Under the pieces are notes generated by a model. That model saw only the letters and a list, made by a program, of their open reading frames with translations, was not told the origin of the DNA and ran no database searches. A DNA stretch of 64,000 bases from Pampus argenteus (Eukaryota; Chordata; Actinopteri; Scombriformes; Stromateidae): positions 3,210,001-3,274,000 of the forward strand of contig CM072878.1 in NCBI GenBank assembly GCA_036937835.1, written 5' to 3'. Positions 13,101 through 25,100 of the stretch are shown here, piece by piece (position 1 is the stretch's first letter; each line of letters begins with the position of its first letter). Position numbers and translations under genes: made by a program.

Positions 13101-16100
13101 AACAAAGGTCAGAGACAGACAGCACAGGCGTATAAGTCACCATGAACTGATCTAGTAACTTTTAAAAGTACTTCAGATTTTTCTCAGAATCTGGAAATTA
13201 ATATCAGTTAATGTCACTTGAGGTATTTTTATATTGTATTGTAACAATTTTATTTTACCGACTTTAAACATACTAATGGTTCTAAGGTTGTGATGTATTT
13301 TATGTTTCTTTCAAATACGATGGATGTAATCAGGGACCAGAGAAATTGCTCACATTCCATTGTAGTATTCACAGAATTTATTACTAAAATATTCCTGAAA
13401 AATGTTTGGTTTTAGTTTAATTGCATTTTTTAAGGGTAATACATGTTTGGAGCTCTTGTTCCAAAGTGTTTAAAGTGCAGATTTTCTCTCTATATGTTAG
13501 CAGGTGGTTAATATAAATATTCTGAAGGTTTATTCATCCAGCCGTACTTTTCACAGGTACTCTGAACACACTCAGCTGCAGTCACGGCAGCGAACTGTCC
13601 AGGAGGCCATTCAGAGCAAGCTGGCTGACCTGGACCAGTGGATCTCCCAGTACCAGGCAGCCTTCTCCAACTTGGAGGCCACACAGTTGGCCAGTCTACT
13701 GCAGGACATCAGTAGCCCCATAGATCTTGGTTAGTCCCACAGGAAATTATACAGGGCAGATGAATGGATGAACTGCTTAAAAATGAGCAAATGTAGAAAA
13801 TATATTTTGTAGTGTTTTTGGAGGTTTTATGTAAAATACTGTCCCTGATTCGTAAGCAAAGTTTCTGGTCAGTTTTACAGGCTTAATTTATGTCAATTAC
13901 TCAGTGTGGTAAAAGTCTATCGTTATTTTCCATGGTCTTTGTTATATCTTGTTCTTTGTTTTCCACCTCTTCCAGGTCCTCCGAGCTATGTGCCAGCTAC
14001 AGCCTTCCTGCAGAATGCGGGCCAGGCCCACCTGATCAGCCAGTGCGAGAGCCTGGAAGCAGAAGTGAGCACCCTGCTGCAGCAGCGCCGCGGGGCTCTT
14101 CGCGGCTGCCTGGAGCAGTTGCACAGCTATGCTACAGTGGCTTTGCTGTATCCACGTGCCACCCTGCTGCGCCATCGGGCCCACCAGTGGAAAGCCTGGT
14201 TGGAGGAACTGTTGCGAGACATGACAGTGGAGCAATGCCAGCATATCTACAGACAGTAAGGAGCACTTTCCTTTCTGTGTATTATACAAACATGTCACTT
14301 TCAAAAGTAATGCCATAAAATATTTTTATTTAGCAATTGCCTTCACAATAAGTTCAGTAAACGGAAGAAAGAGCTAAATAAAAGCTAAATAAAATAAATA
14401 CGTGTGAGCAGATTTATCTTAAAAACAGCATCAGTTCTCCTCAGTACACCTGCACACAGTTCTTCAAGGTACTTGGCAGGTTGGAGAAATTCAGGCTCTT
14501 ACAGTTACTTCTGTCTCTTCATGTAATCCTAGACTGACTCCATGATGTTGACGTCAGGCTCTCTGGGGGCCAAACCATCTGTTACAGGACTCCACGTTCT
14601 TCTTGTAGCTGAAGATAGTTGTTTATGACACTATGGCTGTATGTTTGAGGTCATTGCTGCATGCTCCAGAATAAATGTAATGATTAATAAGAATCTAAAC
14701 ATCTACAGTGCCTAAAACATTTGAACAGTGATGTATGTGTATGTATACACATATATATTAAACTTGAATTAAGATGGGGCTCCATGGCCACAGCTGAGTT
14801 TTTGTTTCCCCCTCCCCCCTACAGATATGAAGTGCTGTTTGCCCCCCAGCCTCCTGCAGCCTCCTGCCAGTTCCTGTCCAGTGTGGAGCTGACTTTGCAG
14901 CACCAAGTGGCTGACACCAATGATCGTGTGATGCTCCAAGCAGAGCGACTGAAGGCTGAGGGCACAACTGCAGCAGCCTGTGAGGAGCAGTTGCAGGAAA
15001 TTGAACACTGCATTGCAGTCTTCCTGCGGGAGAACGGAGAGCCAGGCTCCTTCAGCCTGGCTGGAATCATCACGTCCGCCCTCTGCTCACTCTGCAGGTA
15101 CAACACACAGCAAGAAATGTGGCGTTTTTTGATATTAGAGCTAAGGGAAGGAAGGGGAATGGTAGAGGTTGCAGGTGAACATACAGAAGCCTCTGGGTGT
15201 GTTTTCTGTGTCCAGGCAGAACCTGGTGATGGAGGGGGCAGCAGCCAACGCTGGAGAGCAGCTGGTGGATCTGACTTCTCGAGATGGGGCGTGGTTCCTG
15301 GAGGAGCTTTGCAGTATGATTGGAAATGTCAGTGCCCTGACAACGCTTCTGCAACTCTGCCCACTCCTGCCCCATGATCTAGAGCTGCCAGCACCCTCGA
15401 CTACCACCCAGGCTGTGTACCTGGCCAACGCTGTGTACACCTGCTTGCAGGTAAGTGTGTCCCCAAGCCACAGTAAAAAAGTCGAAGCAGCCTTTTCTCT
15501 GAATGGAAATAAATTTTTTTTTAAATGGAAACTTATGATTTAACAGAATGTTCTTATCCGTATGTAGGTGTAGCTATCACAACAGGAAACACGGGGGGAA
15601 AAAGATAAAGGAATTTCTGACACTGATTTATCTCTTTGTTCACTGTAGGAACTGAACACCAACTTTCGTCAGATCATCTTTCCAGAGGCCTTGCGCTGTA
15701 TGGTAAAAGGTGAGCCCACCCTGGAGTCCATGTTGGCAGAGCTGGAGCAGCTGGTGGAGCAGAGCTCTGATGGTCTCGGCTTGCAGGGTTTAGTTGACAG
15801 TCTGCAGGCCACCACAAGCCTGGACAACGATGGACACAATCACTGCCTGGACATCACCAGGTAAGTAGCTGCTACGGTTGTGTTGAATTCTACTCGTCAT
15901 GCATGTGATCACACGCAGCATTGGCAAACCGAAAATACTTGAAAATCCAAAGCATATATGATATGTTTTTGTACTCAGGATGCTGCGTGCTCAGTACTCT
16001 GAGCTGATCCAGCCTCGGAGCATGGATGGACCGGGCCAGGACACACCGAAGATGTCTGCCGGTCAAATGCTGCTGGTGGCCTTTGATGGCATGTTCACCC

Positions 16101-19100
16101 AGCTAGAGACTGCCTTCGGGCAACTCACTGAAAAGGTAGCAGCCATGTTTTTCCTCAGATGCAATAAACATAATAATAGGCTATAAATAGGTAGAACGCT
16201 AACATCATTCCGCACCAGCCACACTGACAAGCCTGTAAAAATCCACAATCCACAAGCTTGAAGTCTTCAGCAGGCCAGCTGGTCCACAGGGCTTTGTCAC
16301 ACTCAAAAGGCATTTAATATACATTTATACTGTAGAGCTTTTCAAGAACTTTGGACAGACTACAGATTGTGGGCTTGCAGCTGGGATTTATACAGTGGAT
16401 TGTGGCAGAAACTACTACAGGTGTATGGTGGTCTGAAAAAACAGGCCCATGTGGACCTCTAGCACAAATGGAGGCAGTAGGTTTGCTTGGTGGTTGATTG
16501 ATCCACTTTTATTTGATCCACCAGTCATCCTTGTTGAATTAAAGGTTCCTCTGTACCTCATTGTCCTCAGCTGAGTTCTCTGGAGGTGCCGTCAGCCTGG
16601 AGAAAGGTGGATGTTCTGAGGGAGGCTCGCTCTGCACAGGTCCACTTCTTTGACAGCCTAACCCAGCAGCAGCTGATGGAAGAGGTCTTTTTCCTCAAGA
16701 GACTGCAAACCATCAGAGATTTCTTCAGGCTATGTGCCTCCTTTGCTCAGACTCTGTCAGGTAAGAGGTCACTGCCACCTATAAGCTAAGTACCAGGGTG
16801 AAATCATTGTGCTTTTTAGGCTAATTACAAACCTGATCACCACCAGTCACCTATTAAATGATACCTTTTTAACTTTATACTGGAGTTGTAGAAGACTAAA
16901 ACAATGTTATGTTTTATGTATTTTTTTAATCCATTTTTTCGGTTTGGATCAAATAGCGCAGGTGTTTACCAGGCAGAGAGAATTCAGCATTGTCACTTAT
17001 ATATGAGCTTGCTTGTTAAAGGAATTCAAATTTCTGTCATTTATTGGTTCTATATTATCAATGTTGGAGGTTCACTGGTCATTTTCAGACAGCTGTCTGA
17101 TGAGTGCGATAAACCTTGTGTGTCCAGGTACCTGTGCACCTGCTGAGGACGTGCTACCTTCCAATGGACCGGTTGGTTTGGGGAAGCCGCTGTACCGGCG
17201 GCCCAGTGTGACAGGGTCAGGTGTGGCAGTGGTCAGTGAGGAACAGATGAGCCGCCCCATCAAGGCATTCACAGCTGAGTTTGTTCAACAGATGCTCATA
17301 GGTCTGCCCAGCCAAGCCCTCGGCCTGGCCCTCTGCAGCACCTTGTCTGCTCTCGGCCTGGATGTTGTTACTCAGGTGGAAGCCAAAGACTTTGGTGCAG
17401 AGAGCAAGGTACAGCAGTTAAATAATTAATCTGGCATCACAGACAGCTGTGAAGTCAGAAAACGGTTTTGTTTTCTGGTTGTTGTTTTTGTTTAATTTGT
17501 GTAAAAGGCTTTACACAGCTAAATTAGTTTCCTGAAACCTGAACATTTTCTGATCAATTAGATTTAGTATCGTGCCATAATATTGCCTAAAGGATCTCTG
17601 TGTGGTGTTTCAACTTTCCAACTCAGAAACAACAGAGATTAGAGCGTATTGATTAGCGAAACAATCCACTGCAGTCTCCACTCTAGAAACCAAATGTACC
17701 CGAGGCATACTGAAAATATGATAAACTAAGCAATATTAATTGTTATTATTAGACCATTTACCATTTCAGTGTACAAAAAGATCCGACCTCTCACTCAATA
17801 TCTGACTGGTTCTTTTATTTTGACTCTAAACCACGTCTTGTGTCTCCCTGAAGGTGTCTCTGGATGAGCTTTGTAAGAAGACAGTGGAGCAGAGCCTGGC
17901 GTCCGGCCGGGTCTCCCAGCTGCTGCTGAACAGAGCCACAGTGCTGGCCTCCTCCTACGATACAGCCTGGAAGAAAGTGGACCTGCTCAGGAGGCTGGAT
18001 GGCAGTCTAGAGGCGGCTAAGGTCAGCCTGCAAAGGAGCCAGCTGCACATCGCCATGTTCCAGGTACACACAGGAGTTTGAGAAGCTGTGTTCATATCCT
18101 ACTCAGAAAATAGGCTGATATTTGAAGTAATCATATGTTTAACATGAAACAATGAAGTTTTGGTAAAAATAATAGAAAACATTAAATATTTTAACACAGT
18201 GAATAAAAGTGTTAAACATGACCTGTGTAAATCACATATAAGAGCGGACATACAATCACTCATAATCCCGGAGTTTTGTCTGGAGTGACATCCATTCTCC
18301 TTCGCAAGCTAGTGTGACAATTCAAGACCAGTAAAATGTGGCTTGTGTGGAGAAACGTGTATCATTTGGAACATGAGAGAGGCGACGCTGTTAGAGGATT
18401 CACTGAATCATGTTTACACTGCTGGTCTGATGCCATCTAAGAGTTCAGCCAACAGACAATGATTTCTTTCATTTATTATCCAGTTGTGATGCAAATCAGT
18501 GTCTGCCTGTTGTGTGTGTATGACTCAAAGGCATATTGATACTACATTTAACATGACACAATTGTGAGCTACACTTTGGTAGTTGGGTTAGTATAAAGGT
18601 TCGGCCACTAAGGGTACAGACTAGAGAATGAATGTTCCTCGAGGTATAACACAACATGGTTTTTTTTTTTTTGTGTCCGTCCTCCAGTGGCAGCATGAAG
18701 ATGTTCTGGGCCCCAATAATCAGCCATTAAGTGTCAGCATTCCTCCTCGCTCCGTCATCCTCAGCAACATGAAGAAGAAGCTGTACAAGCTGAGCCAGGA
18801 TGAAGGAGCTATTGTCGCCATTCAGGTCAGTGTCACACCCCACGCCATCTTTTGATTAATCCACGGTGAGAGCTCTCTGAGATCACTGGATGCATTATTC
18901 GTTGTTGTTGCGAGGTCCAGATTAATAGATAAAGAGGATATAGAGCCTTTGCCTAAGGAGATCATTAAGAAACCACTTGTTAAAAACTGCTTTCCAGTGA
19001 TTTCATGATTTCCCTATATTTCATGGCATTTTAGTTCTTTTTACTCTATTTGCTTTTATATAATGTGATTAGTTTTTATTTATGGTTTTATTTTCTTTGT

Positions 19101-22100
19101 GTTTTGTAACTGTGATTTTAAAAGTGCTATATAGATAGTTATTACAATTATGATAAGATGTGTTGCTGCCTGTGAACAGTGTTCATCAATGTCAGTCAGT
19201 CTTTCAGACAATTTAAAGATAGAGAATATGGAAACCTATGGTAGATTTATTATTGTAAACAACATATTCATTTACCCATAAATAAAGTATCCTAAATGCT
19301 TTTAAGATACTTGACTTGACTGTGGATAAAATCATTTACCGTAATTGTGCAGCTCTTCTCGGCTTTCCAAATGTTATTTGACCAAATGGATCAAATTCTG
19401 ATAGTGAAACGTCATTTTGGGGGGTTGTGTGATGTTCCAGCGTCTTACAGGCGCCACAGTAGCAGTGGAGTAGACTATAACTTAAGACTGTGTTGACAGT
19501 GTTTTTGTCATTACTCTCACTGCTGGAAAGGCGAGGCAAAAGTTCTTCACTGCAGGTTCAATTTTATTTCACAACATGGTCTACATACTGTTTGACACCT
19601 TCACCACACTGCCAACAAAACGCTTACAGAGAAAATCCTTTATTTCTGTATTTAGTTTGCCTAAAAGTAGTTGTGATATAACTTAAAAAGTACAAATAAT
19701 AATCCATATTCTGTGTTGTTTAACTGCTCGTGTCCTCAGGAGAAGCTGGTGTCACTGGAGGCGAGCATTGAGCAGCGTCTGAAGTGGGCTGGTGGAGCCA
19801 ACCCAGCTCTGGCCCCCGTCCTGCAGGACTTTGAGATAACCATCAGGGAGAGACGGGCCATGGTGGCCAGAGAGAACCAGCGCACCAGCCAGGTAACGCC
19901 ACTGCCATGCTCGCGGTCAAGCACCCGTTTGTAACTCACCGGCCACATCACTTGATAGATGATCAATGTTAAAGAAAATGCCAAATGTGCATGCTGTCTG
20001 TTTCCAGGTCACCTTTTTGTGTTCCACCATCCTGAACTTCGAAGGCCTTCGGACTCGATCCCCCGAGGCTCTCAACATGGACGCAGCACTGTTTGAGCTG
20101 CTGAAGCGCTGCCAGCAGACCTGTTCCTATGCTGCCCAGTTTAATAGCACAGTGTCTCCACTGGAGCTCCAACTACTGCACAGACTGGTGGGTTTGACCT
20201 TTGACATCTACACAGTTTAAACTGTCCAAAAATATGAGGCATCAGAAGTTCTGTAAGACTTTTATATATGAATAACATTTTAGTTTTAATTAGATAATTA
20301 TTCATAGAGGTGCTTCGTCCCTGGTGATCCATTAATTCCTATTCTTATCATCAACTGTAATTCATTATTATTCATTGTACAATATGTGGAGTGTACAATA
20401 TGTGTGTGTTGATTTGTTCTGTACATGTGACATCATTGCACGTCTGTCCGTCCTGGGAGAGGGATCCCTCCTTTGTGGCTCTTCCTGAGGTTTCTTCCAC
20501 CTTTTTTCCTGTTAAAAGGTTTTTTGGTGGGCAAGTTTTTCCTCACTCGAATCGAGGGTCTAAGGACAGAGGGTGTCACTCCCTGTACAGATTGTAAAGC
20601 CCTCTGAGACAAATGTATTTTGTGATTTTGGGCTATATAAATAAAATTTGATTTGATTTGATTTGATTTAATTCCAGTACTTCATGTGTGGTTTCCTACA
20701 TTGACAAAGCACACGAGTGAAAGCATAAACGTTGAGGGAAACTCGTAGTTCTCGCTTAAAGTGAATGAACAAATCCAAGTGCTGTTTCTTTTGTGAGTTT
20801 GAGACACATTGGTTCAGTACTGGTACAATACAGACAATACAGATATTTTAGTAGAATTATGAAGCATAAATGAACTACCCCTTAATGCACACACATCTGG
20901 TTAGACTGTCCTGCATTATAGTAATCTGAGAATACACCCAGTACTAGAAAACAATACGAGTATAGTGAGACAACTCAAACACAGTCCAAATCAGGAAAAG
21001 CAACGAATACCAAGAAGCGAAAACACAAACATTATTGGAGATTAAAAGTATAAGCACATCACTCCATCTTACTGGATATTTCTTTATCACCACAGAGCCC
21101 AGTGTTGGACCTGCCCATAGGCAGCTCTGATTGGCTGAGCTGTGCCCAGAGACAGCTGGAGGAGGAGCTAAGCATTGAGCGAAGGACTCAGGAGGAACGG
21201 GAGCAGCAGCTGGAGTCGTGTGGAGAGACACTGCAGCTCCTAGTCGATTCCATTAAGACCATTCTGTCCAACCACAACCGCCAACTGGCCGACGTCAAAC
21301 ACCTGCTGAGAGCCATGGCTAAGGTGCGCTCATAGCAAAACATTTCTAAAATATCTAAAAATAAAATCTTTTACACCATGAAGTGTACAAAAATTGAAGG
21401 CTTGCTGTGAAAACGAAAAATATTTTGACAGTGTTTCAGCACATGCCTTGTTTTTTGTTTGTTTTGTTTTATTTACGATAAAGTTCCATCTTGACCCATG
21501 AGTCTGTTTCAGCCAGCAGTTGTTGTTGTGTTGGTCCTGCAAACAGGATGAGGAGGCAGCATTGGCGGATGGTGAAGAGGTGGTGTATGAGGGCAGCGTG
21601 CGTCACTTTCTGTTGGAGTACAAGGCGTGGCAGGACAACATCCAGCTGGTCTTATTTACTGTGGTCCAAGCCAGCGGGCAGCATCGCAGCCAGGAACAGC
21701 TTGAACTGTTGGAGGAGATCCCTGCTACCCTGAAGGAGCTGCACTCCCAGAGCCAGAGGTAGTCACACTCACACTGACATACATATACACTCTGTGTTCC
21801 TGTTTAAATCATGTATTAATTCTCTGCGTGTTTGTGTCACTACAGTGTGTATAATGGCCTGGTGGGCTTCGCCTCCCCTCTGGTGACAGACAGAGACAGT
21901 GAATGTGCCAGTCCTGTTTCTACAGCACAGACAACCTTTGCAGCAGGTACGATCTTCCAGGAATTAGACACATCCCCGTGGTCCTGAAAGGTGGCTGTAA
22001 AGAGACCTCTTTAGTTTAGAACATCTAAACATATAAAACCGTAGTTTAACACGTCTCTATTCAGGGTTCATACATAGTCTTTGGAAAATGCTTTATTTTA

Positions 22101-25100
22101 ACCATCATTATTTCACAGTCAGGAATATGCTTAAATTATTGTTTGGTGGTTTTCAGCATAATCTGGTGTTTCCTCTACACAATTAGTCATATGAACCAAA
22201 AATCTTTTAATATTTGGAATGAAACAATCTTGTCTTCATATTTGTTATACAATTCACACTAAACACAACTCAGAGCAGTTTGTAAACGGACTGACTGAAT
22301 TCAGACGAACCACAGCTGATGCTCTCTACCATGGAGGAAACTATAAGACACATTTCAAGTGTACAGGGCATACTGAAATAATATTTTTTTTTAATTAATG
22401 CATATTTCAATAATATAGATAGAGGAAATGCATTTAATCCGTCTCATACTAATAAGTTAACTGCTTTTTTTCCACTATGCTGAATATGGTTTGACTTCAG
22501 CTGTTAGATGCAGTGGAGTGAAGACCCAGCCAGACTCGATGTCCCAGAATGCACGCAAGGCTTTGCCACGTAACCTGGGAACCCCCACGTACACCCCGCC
22601 CAGCACACTGCTGGTGAACAACAAAGGCCTCAACCCCAGCCCCAAGAGGGCTGTACGAGACCCCAAAACAGGACGAGGTACTAAATATACGCAATATGAC
22701 AAACATTGTTACACATATATACTACCGGTCAAAAGTTTTAGAACACCACACTTTTTCAAGTTTTTTAGTAAAAATGATTCAGTTTATTGTGTCATTGCAC
22801 TCTGAAATGAAAGGATAGAACAAATAAGCAATTTGAGTTTTGAAAAAAATTATTGAATCAATTTATAAATCAAAATTTATTCTAAACTTTAGACTCATCA
22901 AAGTAGCCACCTTTGGCAGATATAACAGCTGAACACACTTGTGGCATTCTTTCTATAATAGAAATCAAGTATTCTTCAGAAAGTTCTTCCCAGGTCTGTT
23001 GCAGAAGTTCCCATAAATGTGTGGCACTTGTAGGTTGCTTGGCTTTAACTCTTCTGTCCATTTCATCCCAAACCAGCTCGATGGGGTTTAGGTCTGGAGA
23101 CTGTGCTGGCCACTCCATGTTTTCAAGCTTACCATCTTGTTCTTTTTTCTTGAGGTAGTTTTGGCATAGCTTGGATTTGTGTTTTGGGTCATTATCTTGC
23201 TGAAGGATAAAACTCTGACCAACTAGGCGCATACCAGAGGGTATTGCATGGCGCTGCAGAATGCTGTGGTAGCCGTTTTGGTTCAGGGTGCCGCTCACTC
23301 TGTACAAGTCACCGACCCTGGATCCAGCAAAACAGCCCCAGACCATTACACTTCCTCCTCCATGTTTGACAGTTGATGTCACACACTGTGGAACCATCCT
23401 CTCACCTGCTCGACGGCCGTACAAAGATCCTGCGTGATGAACCGAAGATTTGAAATTTTGATTCATCAGTCCATAAAACCTTCTTCCAGTCTTCAGTAGT
23501 CCAATGGCGGTGTTTCATGGCCCAGGAGAGCCTTTTTGTCTTATTCTGACGTCTTAGCAATGGCTTTCTTGCTGCAACTCGTCCTGTTAAACCTGCAGCT
23601 CGAAGTCTTCTCTTCACAGTTGAAACTGAGACTTGCTTACTACGACCACTATTAAGCTGTGCTTGAAGCTGTTGTCCTGTGAGTCGCCTATCACGCAAGC
23701 TGTTAACTCTCAGGAACTTGTCCTCTGATTCAGTTGTGGCTTTGGGTCTGCCAGACCACTTCCTGTCAGAGTTTCCCCCAGTTTCTGAGTGCCTTTTGAT
23801 GGTGAAGAAAACCGTACTCACTGACACCTTGACTTTCTTTGCAATTTCTCTGTAGGAAAGACCTACATTTTTATATGTTATGATGGTCTGTCTCTGGTCC
23901 ATTAGTAATTGCCTTTTTCTCGCCATTTTTGTAGCAACACACTACTTTCTGCAGTTCACCTGATGCTCATGAGGGTCTGGTACCACAGTGTGTTCCAACA
24001 CTGCTTTTATGCAGACAGAGGGGTTATAAGTAATCAAGAAAAGTTGGAACACCTGTAGGAATTAGTAGCACCAGCTTTCAAGCCTGATTCAACCTTCATT
24101 GCTGCAGAACAGCTTTAAATTGTTAACCCACTTTGTCTTCCCTGAAAATGGCATTTCTGTATAATTCTGAAATGTACATTATTTTTCAGTTTTGGGTAAC
24201 CAAACCTCTTTTTTTAACCTCTGGCTGTTCAGTACTTACCTTTGTACCATTTCAAGCTATTCATTGGGCTTGTACAACTTGAATTGCAATAAATAACTGG
24301 AAAAATTAGGGTGTTCTAAAACTTTTGACCGGTAGTGTATATAACCCTCAGAGTATACCGGAGTGACCTTTTGATATATTTCGTAACACACCGAAACATA
24401 TTCCAAACTTACATTTTAATAGTAATGTTGCACCTGTATTTTCAGACATTTTCTACCAATTATCATGCTGACACAGGTCAATACTGAAATAATTGAGAAC
24501 AATGGTAAAGTTAAAGATGGCTGGGGTGAAGCATGTATTTGGTGGAACTAGAGTCCTGCTGCACTGCTCTGAACAGGCTGATTCATGTGTTGCAGCCGTC
24601 CAGGAGAGGAACTCGTACGCTGTCAGCGTGTGGAAGAGAGTGAAAGCCAAGCTGGAGGGCAGAGACATCGATCCCAACAGGAGGATGAGCGTCACAGAGC
24701 AGGTAACACTCAGCAACATGAGGCATTAACACCATGAGACTGCAAACTTAGTGTTTAGCTTTATCCAGTGTGCCATGTCAGCTGCTGTCCTTCTCATAGT
24801 TTAGTACTTTGAACCAGAGCCTCTGTTGGCTAAAGTACTTTTTTCATTGCTGAGATCAGGAGTCACAGCACATAGTTAGACACACAGTAACAACAGTTCA
24901 AAATTCTAATTCCAACTACTACAAACCAAGACAGTCACTAAGCCTCTCCCAGTCTGTCCCGACTTTAAAAAAAAATCTACCAAAGCTGCCATAGCACATG
25001 GTATTTATAAATAAAATTATCATACAGGTATATAATCTGTAAGATATTAGTATTTCACCATTAAATGTTCTTGTATTATCAATAAATTCGGCTTCGTTCT

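Noticed and set aside
22882..23926. Two separate transposase genes
   Set aside because: The overlapping frames are halves of one Tc1-like transposase interrupted by a single indel, not two genes.
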